64,000 nucleotides of DNA from Coffea arabica (lineage: Eukaryota > Streptophyta > Magnoliopsida > Gentianales > Rubiaceae): NCBI RefSeq assembly GCF_036785885.1, contig NC_092329.1, positions 1,364,001 to 1,428,000 of the forward strand, in the 5' to 3' direction. Shown here piece by piece: positions 1 through 14,000 of this stretch (positions within the stretch are counted from its first letter, which is position 1; each line of letters opens with the position of its first letter). The notes below the pieces were generated by a model. The model did no database searches, was not told where the DNA came from, and saw only the letters and a program-made list of their open reading frames with translations. The translations under genes were made by a program, and so were the position numbers.

Positions 1-526
1 GATTAATAAGAAGACAAAAGGTTATAAACAGTTAATGAGAAAACAAAATGTTCTATTACTTATTAAATTCATTATATAATGTCATATCAATTAATAAAAC
101 TCCAAAAAAATTATCAATAATTAAAAAAATATAACAAAAAAAGTTTACAACTATTGAAATTGATAAAAATTGGTTTGTTTTTGCTTATTATAGGTTTCTT
201 AGTCAATATTATACCAATAGCTTAGTTTAATTATGATGATCTTCCATCTTTAGAGTTTTTTATAACTGTAAAATACACAATAAACAAGAAACTGTTTGGT
301 ATTACAGAAAAAACTGAACGTTTTTAGCCAGAGAGCATTTTAAGGTAAGCATCCCATAAGCATTGTCGTAGACCAAGGAGCAAGGATTGCACGCCGTATA
401 AACTGAAAAATGGTTTCCAATTACAGGGTTCGAAAATGGCTGACTGCCTTGTAATGTCCCATCAAATTGTACATTTCATAGATTTTCTGTTCGCGGACGA
501 TTAGAACGACAAATCAAAAGAAGGAA
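1..526. other. AT-rich spacer downstream of LHCB5
   Basis: No gene is supported here. The stretch is AT-rich, and its right part must hold the LHCB5 3' untranslated region because that gene ends at 527 on the minus strand. No repeat boundary or RNA gene is recognisable. Confidence 0.5.
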
Positions 527-2158
<1,632 letters not shown>

Positions 2159-2500
2159 TTGACCGTGCCCTGAGATTTGATACCCCGTCCAGATACTGCT
2201 AATGCGGGGGTTAACTTGGAAACTGGGAAGCACCGGGGAACGGGACGGGTGATATGATGATGATGAGAAATGGGGACTATGGGATGGGAGGGAGAAGTTG
2301 ATGCACGGACACTCCCAGCTAAAAGCTCATTCTGGTGGATGTGGGCTTGCCAACTGGGATTGTCGTTGCTTGTGATCTCTGATTGGTCTGCAGTGAGAAG
2401 GGAGAGATGCTGCAATCTGATACAACATTTTGATAGGCTGAACTTGGCCACGTGGCTGATCATGCTGCTGATGTGGAGGAGCAGTCATGCTCAACCGCAT
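2159..2500 (-). promoter_or_regulatory. LHCB5 promoter region with G-box and CCAATC motif
   Basis: This is the sequence immediately upstream of the LHCB5 start. It holds a perfect G-box (CACGTG, 2449-2454, inside CCACGTGG) and, on the minus strand, CCAATC (2381-2386). G-boxes bind bZIP/bHLH light regulators, and CCAATC is the reported GLK recognition core; both are common in antenna-protein promoters. The motifs are seen directly, while their use is inferred. Confidence 0.45.
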
Positions 2501-3170
2501 TGAGGATGCCCCACCCTGGATAACGTCCGTTATCCGATTACCATCCCTTCATTTTATTTTATTTCACTCCTTTTCTTTTTCTTTTCCAATACTAGTTTCT
2601 GTTTTAATTGGCTCTCTCCATTCTGCAGTTGAAGAATTACCTTTGCATAGATTGGACCAAAAAAGAAGGTTGATAAAAATGTTGCGAACACAGTAACTAT
2701 CGTTAATCTAAAATTTTTAAAATTACAAGCCAAATCGTGATTCTATCCCATTATCCTTATTTATTAAGTGAAAATTTACGAATCTTTTAAATCCCAAGTG
2801 AACAACGACTAAAAAAATTCATAGATTGTCTTGTAATTTTCATAATTACAATGTATAGAGTTTTATATATATGTATTGTAACTTTTAAAATTACAATGGT
2901 TGTGATGCTACTAGGTGTTTGTTTAGTCCGGTTACAGTCAAACTCTACCACTTAATCACCAGAAAATGGTGTTGCTTCTCGTTACTTTCCAGAATTCAAT
3001 TTCCAATTTGTCCGCCAGCGCTAGAGTGCACTCCAGCGCCTATATTTCTCAAAATTTTCTTCGCAGCAGCACTCGTATAGCACTAAAACTTAGCAAATCG
3101 CATGGGCTTACTAGAGTATTATTTGCTAAGACGTACTCTTTGGTAAACTGAAGCACCAGGAACAACTGAG
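2501..3170. other. Spacer between LHCB5 promoter and SINE
   Basis: AT-rich sequence with no gene that I can support. Short open frames around 2490-2700 and 2966-3151 lack recognisable domains and splice support. Confidence 0.4.
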
Positions 3171-3333
3171 TTTTAGTTAGTGGCAACCAAAAAGGAATGA
3201 AGGCCTTTTTGACTATAGATCAAGGGTTCAAACTCCACTTCAAAGGAGGTATCATAACACCCATTTGATCTAATCGGGTCTGTATAAGTTATAGAAATGT
3301 TATCGTAACCAACAAAAAAAAAAAAAAAAAACA
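3171..3333 (+). mobile_element. tRNA-derived SINE-like element with poly(A) tail
   Basis: An A-box-like TAGTTAGTGGC starts near 3175 and a B-box-like GGTTCAAACTC near 3228. A unique body follows and ends in a run of about 18 A at 3315-3333, then CA repeats. This order of promoter boxes and tail is that of plant SINEs. No clear target-site duplication was found, so the 5' edge is approximate. Confidence 0.5.
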
Positions 3334-3798
3334 CACACACACACTCTACATTTTCTGTTGTAACAACCATATTCAAAGCAGAGACACAGAAGGAAAAACT
3401 GAATCTGCAGAACCCTTGAAAGAAAGAATCTCAATTCAAGTCTCACTAGGACATTGCAGTAGCATGTCAAGCTACTGATTCAATATTTACAAGAAAGCTA
3501 CTTCAATATAATAATAATCACTGCAATTATTATATTAACATAGAAAGGTTGCTCCCAATCTCTCACTTGAGGCTTTCTTTATTGCACTATGAGGCTTTCA
3601 GCATAATTGTTGAGGTCAAAGACTGTATGTATAGAGACTCTTTTTGCAACCTATTCCCTTGTATACCTATTCTTCCATTTTTGAGTTTCACATGCTACCA
3701 GCAAATGATTTACAACCCAATCTCCTCCACACGTTCAGATCATTCACAAAAGAGCAAAGTCTAAAACCAAGAACCAAGAGCAGCGAGTTTGTGCAAAC

Positions 3799-6700
3799 TT
3801 ATTGTCGTCTCCATTTATCCACCTCTCTGGAAGTAGCTTTGACTAGCTTTTTCGTGTTTAGTACAAGCTCATTGATCAGAGCACCAATTTCATCCCTGAC
3901 ATCAAGAGGCCATAGATAAGAACTTATTTCAAGGTAATCAGCTGCAGTTTTATAATTTTCTGAGCATCAAAATTTCATTCACACAAAAACTCAAATTTCA
4001 AATTTGAATAAAGATTGTATGGCATTCATCTAAACCTGCTAGTGTAAAAATAACCTTACACTGACATTTATAAAAGATTAATCCTTGGAACATACTATTT
4101 GACTTCACAAATATCAATTATGGGGTACCATCCACTTTCACCTTTTCCCTTGGTTTTTCTTTTACTTTTAAAAGAAAACCCGAAAGCTTAAGGATATTGT
4201 TTTTGAAAGAAAAGTCAAACTGCTTTTTATAATCATTTTTCTCCAGTCAAAGTTTTGGGATTTGCAAAGTTCATTCCAATTTCCAGACAGATTTCCAGTA
4301 CCCACATTGCTATTTGGTAGTTCAAAAGCTACGTCAAACAAGAGAAAGCTCCAACTCTGATTATGTAGGTCAAACTCTTCGATCAATTGGTCACAAATCA
4401 AGAGATTTCAGACCAGTCATTGAACCCGGCCTGGCAAGGAACCCGGGAAAAGGACTGGGTGGATGAGTCACTGGTTCAACTTGTGGGTAGGTGGTTGAAC
4501 CAGTGGGCCACAAAATAATATTTCATAAACACGAATAATATATTAATTATCTTAGCAAATGTAAAATCTATAAATAAAGTGCTTTTATATATCAATTATT
4601 ATATTTTGAAAGATTTATTTTGAACAAATAAATATTAATAGAAGACTCAATTGCATTTTGCATACTTTAGATATATAGGTCATGTAGTAAAAAAATAAAA
4701 CAAAACTATTTGATTTAGCAACAAAACAAGTAGCAGCACTAATTCTTTGTAAAATCTGTTTTCGCCTAATGAAACAATTCTTAAATACACAACTATTGTT
4801 ACATAATGACAACATTTCTAGCTTGAAAGTTGAGGGGATAAATTGTATAATAAACAAATATAGTTAAGGGACATTTGATCAACAAGTGAAAGTTTAACCT
4901 AGTGGTAAAGTCTCTTCACATTTAGGTTGAGGACAAGGTTCAAACCTTGGCAAAATCATAAATTTGGGCCCAAAACCAATGACCCACCATGTCACCCAAA
5001 ACCCAGCCAGGTTCATGCTTGAACCAGCGGGTCAAACGAGTTTGACCACATCACTTCTTAACTGGTCAGACTGAACCCGGCCCGGCCTAGTTACGGCCAA
5101 TTCACCGTGCTGAACGGTTCAACTGCCAGGCCAGGTTTAATAACTATGGTTGGGACACTAAGGAACTTCAAATAAGTGGGATCAGCAACATGTATATGAA
5201 CTTCCATTAAGACTGCTTGTGCTTGGAACATTCAATGAAGACCAATACATGCAATCAACCACAAAACACGATTTTCATCATAATAAGCAGTGATTGAATA
5301 AATGAATTGGGCTTATGGAGTTGACAAGAAAGAGTTACAAGATCGATTTGTTCTATAAAAACTTTAGAGCTCAGGCACCTGAACAACTAGCATGAACAGG
5401 AGGAGAACATATAGATTCTTAGCTTATCAGGAAGAAAAAGATTATTCCAGAGATTTCCCAAAGCAAGACTATAATTTCACCTGATTACTGTCGAACTCAT
5501 ATCTTCCCGACTTTACAAGACCAACCATTAAGGATTGGTGAAAATGGGATATGGAACCTTGATACTGAAAGAAATACAGTCCCAATATATGTCAAAACAA
5601 GTGAATTGAACGGTGCAATAGGTTCCTTCAATTGCATTCTCTCAATTGTAACTCATCTTGAACCACAAACCACAAGCAATCCAGACATGTGAAGATCTTC
5701 TTATAGCAGAACAGACACCTAAACCGTGTCTTCAAATCATGATCTCTTAAAAATGATTTCCGTGATCGCCATTTATTGCAAGAATATTGCATAATGACAC
5801 ACCGCATAATAGTGGGGGAATAAAAAAAACAAGGATTGTGCTAAATATGGAATACAGCTTAAAGGAATACCAGAGCACTACTCAACAACTCATTAATGAT
5901 CACCTTAACACATACCAAAACCAGACCAGTATGCATACTCTTAACTCAGCAGCCTAAAATTCCATTAACTCCAGTCCAAACCTCAATGGATGTAGTCACT
6001 ACCAAAGCATGGTGAAAGGAAAAGGAGTCGCATCAGACAAACAGTTTGTGGCCTTGCAGACTCATTAATAGTGCAACAAAACTAGAACCTGCAATAAACA
6101 AATCCTTTGACACAACTAAAGTACCATGCAGATTAAAAATGAACTGAAATTTTTGAGTGGTTTGGTGGTTTAGCCTACAAATCATATTTGTTCAAACGAA
6201 CAAAAAAATGGCTTTGCAGTTTATGGCCTTGCAGACTTATTAATTGTGCAACAAAACTAGAAACTGTGATAAACAAATCCTTTGACACAACTAAAGTACT
6301 GCAGATTAAAAATGAACTGAAATTTTTGAGTGGTTTAACATACAAATCATATTAGTTCAAATGAACAAAAAATGGGTATATATCCGTACCACCCAAAAAA
6401 AAAAAAAGAAAAAAAGTCTATGGGCATAAATGAGTTTCTGCTGGCCAGAAACATTATTATAAACCAGCCCAAGCTGGATGTGTTTATATGGACAGACATA
6501 GACATAACATACACATCTATTCTCCAGTAAGGATCAATTGGAAAGCCGTGATAAACATATTTCCGTGCAGAATCAGTACATACGAATCATAAAAGAGGGC
6601 TGGAACTCTTGATAAGCTGAGAGAATTGACAAACAGGAAGCATCCAATAATGTAAGCCTCGCATATAAGCTACACTAGGCAGACAAGAAAAGACTTGTTG

Positions 6701-7396
6701 ACCCCGGAGCAGCGTCTTCATGCTCATAAATTACTAAAATCTAGAATCCGTTTGTTTTCCTCCCCAAGGATTGAATGAATTGCATCATGTTACAATCGTG
6801 TCAAATGAAAACTAGTTTAGTTTGGGTTTTTGGGGAGAAATAGAAGAAAAAGCGGATGAAATGATTTTGGGGGACAAGGATCAGCAGTATGCCGATAACG
6901 CCACAAAGAGTTGAAGCTAAAATTAAGGATACATACCTGGCGACGTTGGAGTATCGGCGGTTGTAATCAAAAGCAATACCCCTTCCAACTCCGTACCCAA
7001 ATCCCAGGCCAAGTCCGCAGCCTGCTCCGGCTCCCAAACCCAGCTGTAATCCAGGAATTCCAGGACCGACGCCCATACCTACAGTTTATTCAGGAGAAAG
7101 AAGAGAAAGCATAGAGAAGTAAAAGCAAAGCAAAAGCAGAAATGCATACAGAACAAACGAATAAAAAAGAGGAAGCGAGCGATTAAGTCGGCAATACTAC
7201 CTCCAACGATGCCGATGGCTAAACCGACACCACAGCCAAATCCAACACCAAAAGCAGGGCCAATCTTACCCAACTGCTTTGACTTCACCTCTGGCAGCTT
7301 CCACAATATGCCCTTCTCTTCTTCTTCATCATCATCTCTGCCGCTGCCTCTGCCGCCGCTTCCACCGTACCCGAAACCATATGCTCCGGTGCTCAT
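3799..7396 (-). CDS. Small conserved glycine-rich protein (keratin-associated-protein-like annotation in plants), 3 exons
   Basis: Function is unknown. Exons are 7396-7201, 7078-6937 and 3895-3799, all GT-AG with phases 1 and 2 that join correctly, giving 144 residues. Residues 20-27 are acidic (DDDEEEEK). They are followed by GILWKLPEVKSK and then a long Gly-rich hydrophobic stretch in GxG steps (about residues 45-105), and a charged C-terminus with DEIGALINELV and TSREVDKWRRQ. The arrangement matches, from memory, a small plant family annotated as glycine-rich or keratin-associated-like. The last intron is about 3 kb and contains a transposon-like insertion and a tandem duplication. An additional short middle exon cannot be excluded, because the last exon is joined only by frame and family resemblance. 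Confidence 0.75.
4415..5145. mobile_element. Non-autonomous element with terminal inverted repeats inside the glycine-rich gene intron
   Basis: The left end reads AGTCATTGAACCCGGCCTGG. The reverse complement of the right end reads AGTTATTAAACCTGGCCTGG, an imperfect inverted repeat. Both subterminal regions are rich in GAACC/GGTTC copies, as in hAT-like plant elements. No coding capacity is seen. No convincing target-site duplication was found. A tRNA-like stretch with a GGTTCAAACC box lies inside at about 4890-4950. Confidence 0.5.
6041..6376. repeat. Tandem duplication, unit about 176 bp
   Basis: The segment beginning CAGTTTGTGGCCTTGCAG at 6041 recurs from 6217 with about 90% identity by eye, including the shared CAAATCCTTTGACACAAC and AAATTTTTGAGTGGTTT blocks. 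It lies in the large intron of the glycine-rich gene and has no coding potential. Confidence 0.8.
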
Positions 7397-8031
7397 CTCT
7401 CTACAACTCTGCCGCACTCCCCAATGTCTACATACGTCCACACACACTAGAACTACCGCTGCTGGACTGTCCGACGACTCTGCGTATACTTATCCCGATA
7501 TGGTGGGGAAAATTGTTGGATCCGATCCGCAGGCCACCCTACTCCTTAACTTAACGTTGGGTACATCTTGAGGACTGGACTGGGCTGTAGTACCACATTG
7601 GACGGATTCAGATCCGCGTAACCCAAGGCAACGTATTAAAACAACAAAAATAAAAAAAAAAATAGAATTTAAGCAACAACACGTAAAATCCTAACAAATT
7701 TTGTTGCTTATTTGAAATTTATTTGTGCCTAAAACTCAATTTAAACTACTCATTTTCAAATTTGTCCATCTCTTTCGAGCTGCTCTAATCTATCCGTGTG
7801 GAGGCCAAATTATGCCCAAAAAAAAAAAAGAAAGAGACAGCAAATGCAGATTTTCGACAGCAGTTATCAATGGATTTTGTTTTTAATTTGGGCCGGTTTT
7901 CAGCGTTAAGGACTGGGTTGGGGGGGGGGGGGGGGGGAAGTGGGCTTTGGCGGGGGAGTGTAGCTGGTAATCCCACCGAAGCACTACTTAGCTGCAGTGT
8001 GAGGTTACAGAAGCTTGCTGCATAGCAGCCA
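7397..8031. promoter_or_regulatory. Shared promoter interval between divergent genes
   Basis: Only 635 bp separate the start codons of the minus-strand glycine-rich gene and the plus-strand P-loop ATPase gene, so both promoters and 5' untranslated regions must fit here. A run of 18 G (7920-7937) lies about 95 bp before the P-loop start. No clear TATA box was assigned. Confidence 0.5.
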
Positions 8032-11000
8032 ATGGTGGCAACAACGGAGGGAAGGGAAATGGAAATAATGGGAATGGGAGTTGGAGTTGGAGCTGCTTCT
8101 TCCTTAAAAAACAAGAATCATCCGACCACCCACGCACTTCCACTTGCACCCCTCCAACTCAAGCTCCTCAACGGCGGTTATGCGGCGGGTACTCCTACTG
8201 GTAAAAAGCACTATACCAGTCCTACAAATAATTTCCCTCGCCTGACCACCCTACTCCAACACCATCATCTATATCAGCCTTTCACCTCTACATCATCTGC
8301 CTCCACGAATCTCAACCAGGTTCTTGTTCGGGATGACGACTACGATGACATCCACGCTCTGTTTCAGGTTTCTCTTCTCCCCTACACCCCGCAAAACCAC
8401 CCCCACCCCCCCCCCCTCATTTATTTTATCACTCTCTCTATTATACTTTTTTTTCATCCTTGAATCTTAGCATCTTCCTCAGTTGTACAACTGATACTGA
8501 TTGTTGGATCTTTTTCTCCTCCCTTACACACTGGGATGCTGACATGTCCTTTTTTCTTAAGTACTATTCGACGACTTTGCTACAACATTTCTCACCAAAA
8601 AAACAAATAAAGATCCTGACTCTTTTTTTTTTTATTTCTTTTTCTAAAATCAAGTCTCTTTGCTAATTGCACTTGGTCTCCTTAGCTGCCATGCGGTGCA
8701 AAATTGATGCCAAGTGATGACATAGTAGTTTCTTTTCTGCAAATGGATTCTTGAGATGACTTCTGCCTTTTCTTTTTTCTTTTTGGGTGCAGATTCTTCC
8801 TTGCGATTTGCGTAATATCCTTATGCATGACTCCAAGCAATCTCAGCTCTTAGAGGTCCGTTGATGTTTTCCATCCAGTATTTTCTAAACGAGAAGTCCA
8901 CCCTCTTGCTTGAAATGGCACATGCCATTCTGCAAAGTGATAAAGTCAGATTTATTTATTTCATCTTTTGTTCTCTTCGAATAATGGCCCATTTGATGTT
9001 TTCTGGTCGTTTCTTTGAGAATTGCCATCTTACGAGGCGGAAAGTATTCTTTTCCAACCCCAAAGTTTATCATTGGCGGCAAAATTACAAGGGCAGCATC
9101 ATCTCGACGACACAAAACTAACTGGCTTAATTTTCCTAGCTTTCAGATAACTAGCTATAGATGATGTCCCACAACTAAACTCTCTGGTTTCATTCTACCA
9201 ATAGGTGATCTTGGACCTGGGAAAGTTGCCACAAGCATGCTATGCTGGTGATTGTGGGAGGCAGGTTTTAAGGGACACTGAGGTGAATCGCTAGATTATA
9301 TGATTCTTCCTTGGTTTATTGAATTCTGCTGAATTATCTGCATGCCTCTTGCAATATCCTACTGGCTTCTTGGTTTATGGTACGATAATACAAATTTGAC
9401 TTCATATTGAGCATCTGGAAAGGTAGTACTTAATATAATGAACTGTCTATACGGTAGTCTAATTCAATTATTCTGATTATATATCTGGGTAAAGTGTATG
9501 GTAACCCATCAAACTATTTCAAGTTCTCAGCTCGGTCATTCCACTTGTTATGGTGTCAATTGACATGCTAAACTATTCAAACTGATGCAATCAGCCCATT
9601 CCGTTAGCTTTTTCAGTTAACTTAGACAGAACACCTGTGAGACAGATGCTTTCAGTGGGGACTAAAACAGCAGTTTGCCTCAACCTACCTTCCCTAGTTC
9701 ATTAAGATATATCTTCTATCGATTAAAATCTTTTTGTCATCAGATTAGGAAGAGAGGTTCAAGAAACAACTTATAGGCGACCCGATTGTCAACCACCACA
9801 GCCACCGAGGACCCCAACTCCCCTCAGAGCCACTGCTCAACACTCATCAATTAGAGCAACCCATGATGAACCCATAGCGCTAGGAACCAAAGGTAGTGCA
9901 GCAAAACAGTCTTCAGATAATAAGATAATAATATAGAAGTCAATAAAGATGACATCATCTCGTTCCAAAGGGTCATGAGGATGAGGATAAAGAAGAATGA
10001 TGAATTGAAGTAGAAAGGGCTAATTGCAGGGTTTGCCATGCTCGAAAAGATGGACGATTCTGCAGCATAGTTCTTGACAAATGGGAAAGCTATGTCGAAA
10101 GTTCAAAGAATGAAAGAATGTGTACACGAAGGATAACGGAATTCTCATAGATGATGTTAAACTGAAATTAGTCAAGCTAATCTGATGAGAAGAAGGATTA
10201 GTCGATTAGGGAAGATGGATTTTAGACAAGATATCGCTTTTGTCCTTGCCAAAGGCATTTGCCTTTCACGTTAGCATTATGCCATCTGAGTTAACAGAAG
10301 AAACTAGCATAATGGGTTAATTTCACGGTTTGAGTAGTTTAGTGGGCCAATTGACACGAAAAAAGATTTAAAATAGATTAATAGGCCATGGTGCACTTTA
10401 CCCTATATATTTTAAGCCATTTGATTAACCAGGTGACAATAGAAGAGCTAGAGTACGCTCAAAATGCAATTGGGCAATTTGGAGATGATAATAGAGCTGG
10501 CATTGTGGGTACCTTGCACCGCATATCTGCAATTAGGAGCAGGAAAGGTCAAGTTATTGGTTTGACATGCAGAGTTGGAAGGGCAATCCAGGGGCATGTT
10601 AGCATGGTTAGGGATTTGCTTGACTTCAGTGAGAGCATCTTGTTTGTTGGAAGGTCAGTTAGCAAACTAATCTCCTATACAGATGTAGTTCTTCTTAGAC
10701 CTTAATAGGCATTGCACAAAAGAATTGAAATGGAAAGAATTTCTCTTAACCAGGTCACTGGTGTTTCAGAATTATATTACTGTATTGTGGTCTAATATTC
10801 CTTTGACAAATATTGCTCATTCTAATTTCTCTTTACCTAGCATTCCATGAAACTCAGCTATAGCATTATCTTATTCACATGCAACCCCCATCTACCTATT
10901 ATAAAATTGCAAGAGAGAGGTACAAATACTGACTGGACTTAAAAAGAATATGAACATAACTACTCCCTCCGTCCCAATTATTTTGTCATGTTTTGGGAAT

Positions 11001-14000
11001 ACAACCTTTTAAGAATAGTGGTTTGATTGTGATGTTTGTACTTCTCTTTCCAATCTTACCCCCACAAATTCAAATTTTGAATTTGAATGATAACATGCAT
11101 ATGATTAAAGGGACGGACTATATTGGAAGGAGAGATTAAAAAGTGCTTTGACTTTCTCAACATGACAAACATTTTGGGACATCCCAAAATGGAAAGTATA
11201 ACACTTTCAATGGGATGAAGGGAGTATCATTTTTAGGCAATAATATTCTTGTAAAGCACGTGGGCTCTCTCTGGTGTCTGAAAAGAGAAGACCAAGCACT
11301 AAGTTATCCATGAAGAAAATTTATAAGGCTTAATGTCACTAGAAAAATCTGCAGTGAATAACTTTACATGCACACGTCTAATATTTGCTAAATCAAATTG
11401 CAGTTCTACAGACTGATTAATTGACACAATAAAACTTACATGACATCTCAATTCAACCTTCAGTAGGTTGATTAATGTTGTGTTCTTTTGAATTGATTCA
11501 GTTCTTTTTCTTGATTACAAAGCTTGTGTCAAATATTTCCTTTGGAAATCAGTCCAATTATCAGGAACCATGCCTTCGTAGCTTATACATGATATTTACT
11601 TTGTTCATGCCTTCAATCCTCTTTGGCATTCTTCCATGTGGCCCGGCTATTGTCTTATCCCCTCCAACTTGGAGAAAAACCTGATCATAAAGATTCTTCA
11701 TTTTATGCATTTAGATGGCCTCTGAGATTGCTTGTAATGTAAGATAAAGGAGCAAAAATAAGTCCATTTGTCGATTTATAACTGCAACTTCATTTTCCAC
11801 CTTTTTTTAATATACTGCTCTTCTTGTATCTAGTTATTGTGGATTTCATAGGATGATTTAGATGAGGTATATACTTACTGTATGCCAGTCTGATCGTATT
11901 GATGAAAGTTACTTATCAGAACAAGGATACGTGAACACATAAGGTGCAAAGCTTGCATTTTAACTTTCTTCAGTTTATTCTGGGTTGATTTGGGTGGTAA
12001 ATAGACCAGACTGAGAAGTAATGTCCTCGTTTGGATTGCATTTTTCTGAATTTTTTGTAGAAAAATTACTATAGCGATTTGATATATATGAGGTAAAAAG
12101 ATGAATGAAAAATGTGTTCACGGAAAACGTAACAATTTTTCTTTGAAAAATTGGCAATCCAAACACACCCAATGTATTTCCGGTATCAAATCAAAGAAAA
12201 AGTTAATCCATGTGACCTGTGATACTGTGCAAACTGCATGCACTGTTATGTGCAGTGCTTGGATTAGAATCATATAGCTTGTGGTTAGCTAGTCTTCATT
12301 TCTGAGCACATATACCATTCTGGATTTAGACTACATTGATATCTTTACTATGATGGAGTGGAAATATAGCACATTTATGTAATTGTTCCCAAACAAGTAT
12401 GGATCCTGAGACGCCGATGCCTTAAAACAACCACACTGCTCCATTCATATGATCTGACCCTCAATTGCTTCCAATTTCTGCTCAGAAGTTGTATTATGTT
12501 ATTTGCTTTGCTAAGTTTGATTTACTTTCTTGTAGTTCTTGTAGCTCACATGCTTTATTGATATGAATGTCTTGTGTTTAACAGACCTGGCGTAGGCAAA
12601 ACTACAGTAATGCGGGAGTTATCTCGGGTCCTGTCGCATGATCTTCAAAAGAGAGTGGTTTGTTATGTTTAAGTATTTCTGTATTACATCACTTGTCAGT
12701 CCACTTCCAACACTATCACAGCTTTGTATATATTTTCTTCTCTACTTAAGAAACTGATCAACCAAGATCCCTAAATGGAATAGGTGGTTGTTGACACCAG
12801 CAATGAAATCGGAGGTGATGGGGATGTTCCACACCCTGCAATAGGAAGTGCAAGAAGATTGCAGGTTCCTGAGCCCTCTATGCAGCACTTAGTTATGATT
12901 GAAGCAGTGGAGAATCACATGCCTGAGGTGATTATAATTGATGAGATTGGCACAGAATCTGAAGTTAATGCTTGTCGAACTATTGCAGAGAGAGGAGTTA
13001 TGCTTGTAGGCACTGCTCACGGTGAGGGGCTGGAGAACATTGTCAAGAATCCTATCCTAGTGGACCTGGTTTGTTTAGATCCTTCTGGAAATTCTTAATA
13101 TGAAAGTAATCTGTTTGATCCTTTGTTCTTATCATATTGCAATATCAATTGCATCTTCCCAACTTGTAGAGATCTTCAATTATCCTGATCCTTAGTTGTC
13201 ATTGTTATCTCCACTAAATTGATTGCCATACAAAGTGATCATGCGAAGCTGAATTTGTCAAGAATGTCTGGGGGCCATAAAAAACTCACTTGTTTGATAA
13301 CTCACAAATTGCTGTGGTCTTGTTTTGATTAATTTAAACAGTCATAGTTTTTCGATATTTAGTACATGGATAATTGTAATGTTTTGTGGGTAAGTTGCTG
13401 GTATGATTGCGAGAAGGATGAGGGGGAGTAGAAAGCATGTTGGAAGGCTGAGGAGAAGGGAGAGAGGTACAGCAATTAGTGTGTTGTTTGTGGGAACTCA
13501 TTCCAAGTCCTCATTTATGTAAAGTAGATGCTGTTATTTGAATCCTTTAAAGAGGAAGTGAAAGCATCTTCATTTTACTTAGGAGTCTGGTGCTTGTTTT
13601 TTCAGCATTTTTCAAATCGGTATCCAAAACTATATAATCAAATTTGTTTTTTCACTAATAGTCACAGGATTTTATAAAGGTAGTCATAAAAACAAGAACC
13701 AGGCATAGAGCTATTAGGCTTATTTGCTGCTGTACTCTTATATAGGATGTTAACCTAGAAGTGCAGATGTAAGCATATTCAGTATAGTTTTATGGGGAGG
13801 GGTAATCCGAAATCTTATGAAAACAAGTGATTGACGTTGATAAAATTTCTCTATCCAACATCAGCCTCAAATCTTTCATTTGCATATTAGAAGATGAATA
13901 ACGCATGATCTTGAGGACAATGTTCCACAGACATACAATAGTGGCTGTCACCCTAGTTCAGTTTCATATTGCTCAAGCATTTCAAGTTCTTTGGTTTGAA

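Noticed and set aside
7209-7571. Plus-strand open frames of 90-120 residues over the glycine-rich gene
   Set aside because: These are antisense shadows of the GC-rich first exon of the minus-strand gene.
7920-7937. Poly(G) run as a definite quadruplex regulator
   Set aside because: The run is real in the given sequence but homopolymers are prone to sequencing and assembly error; kept only as part of the promoter finding.
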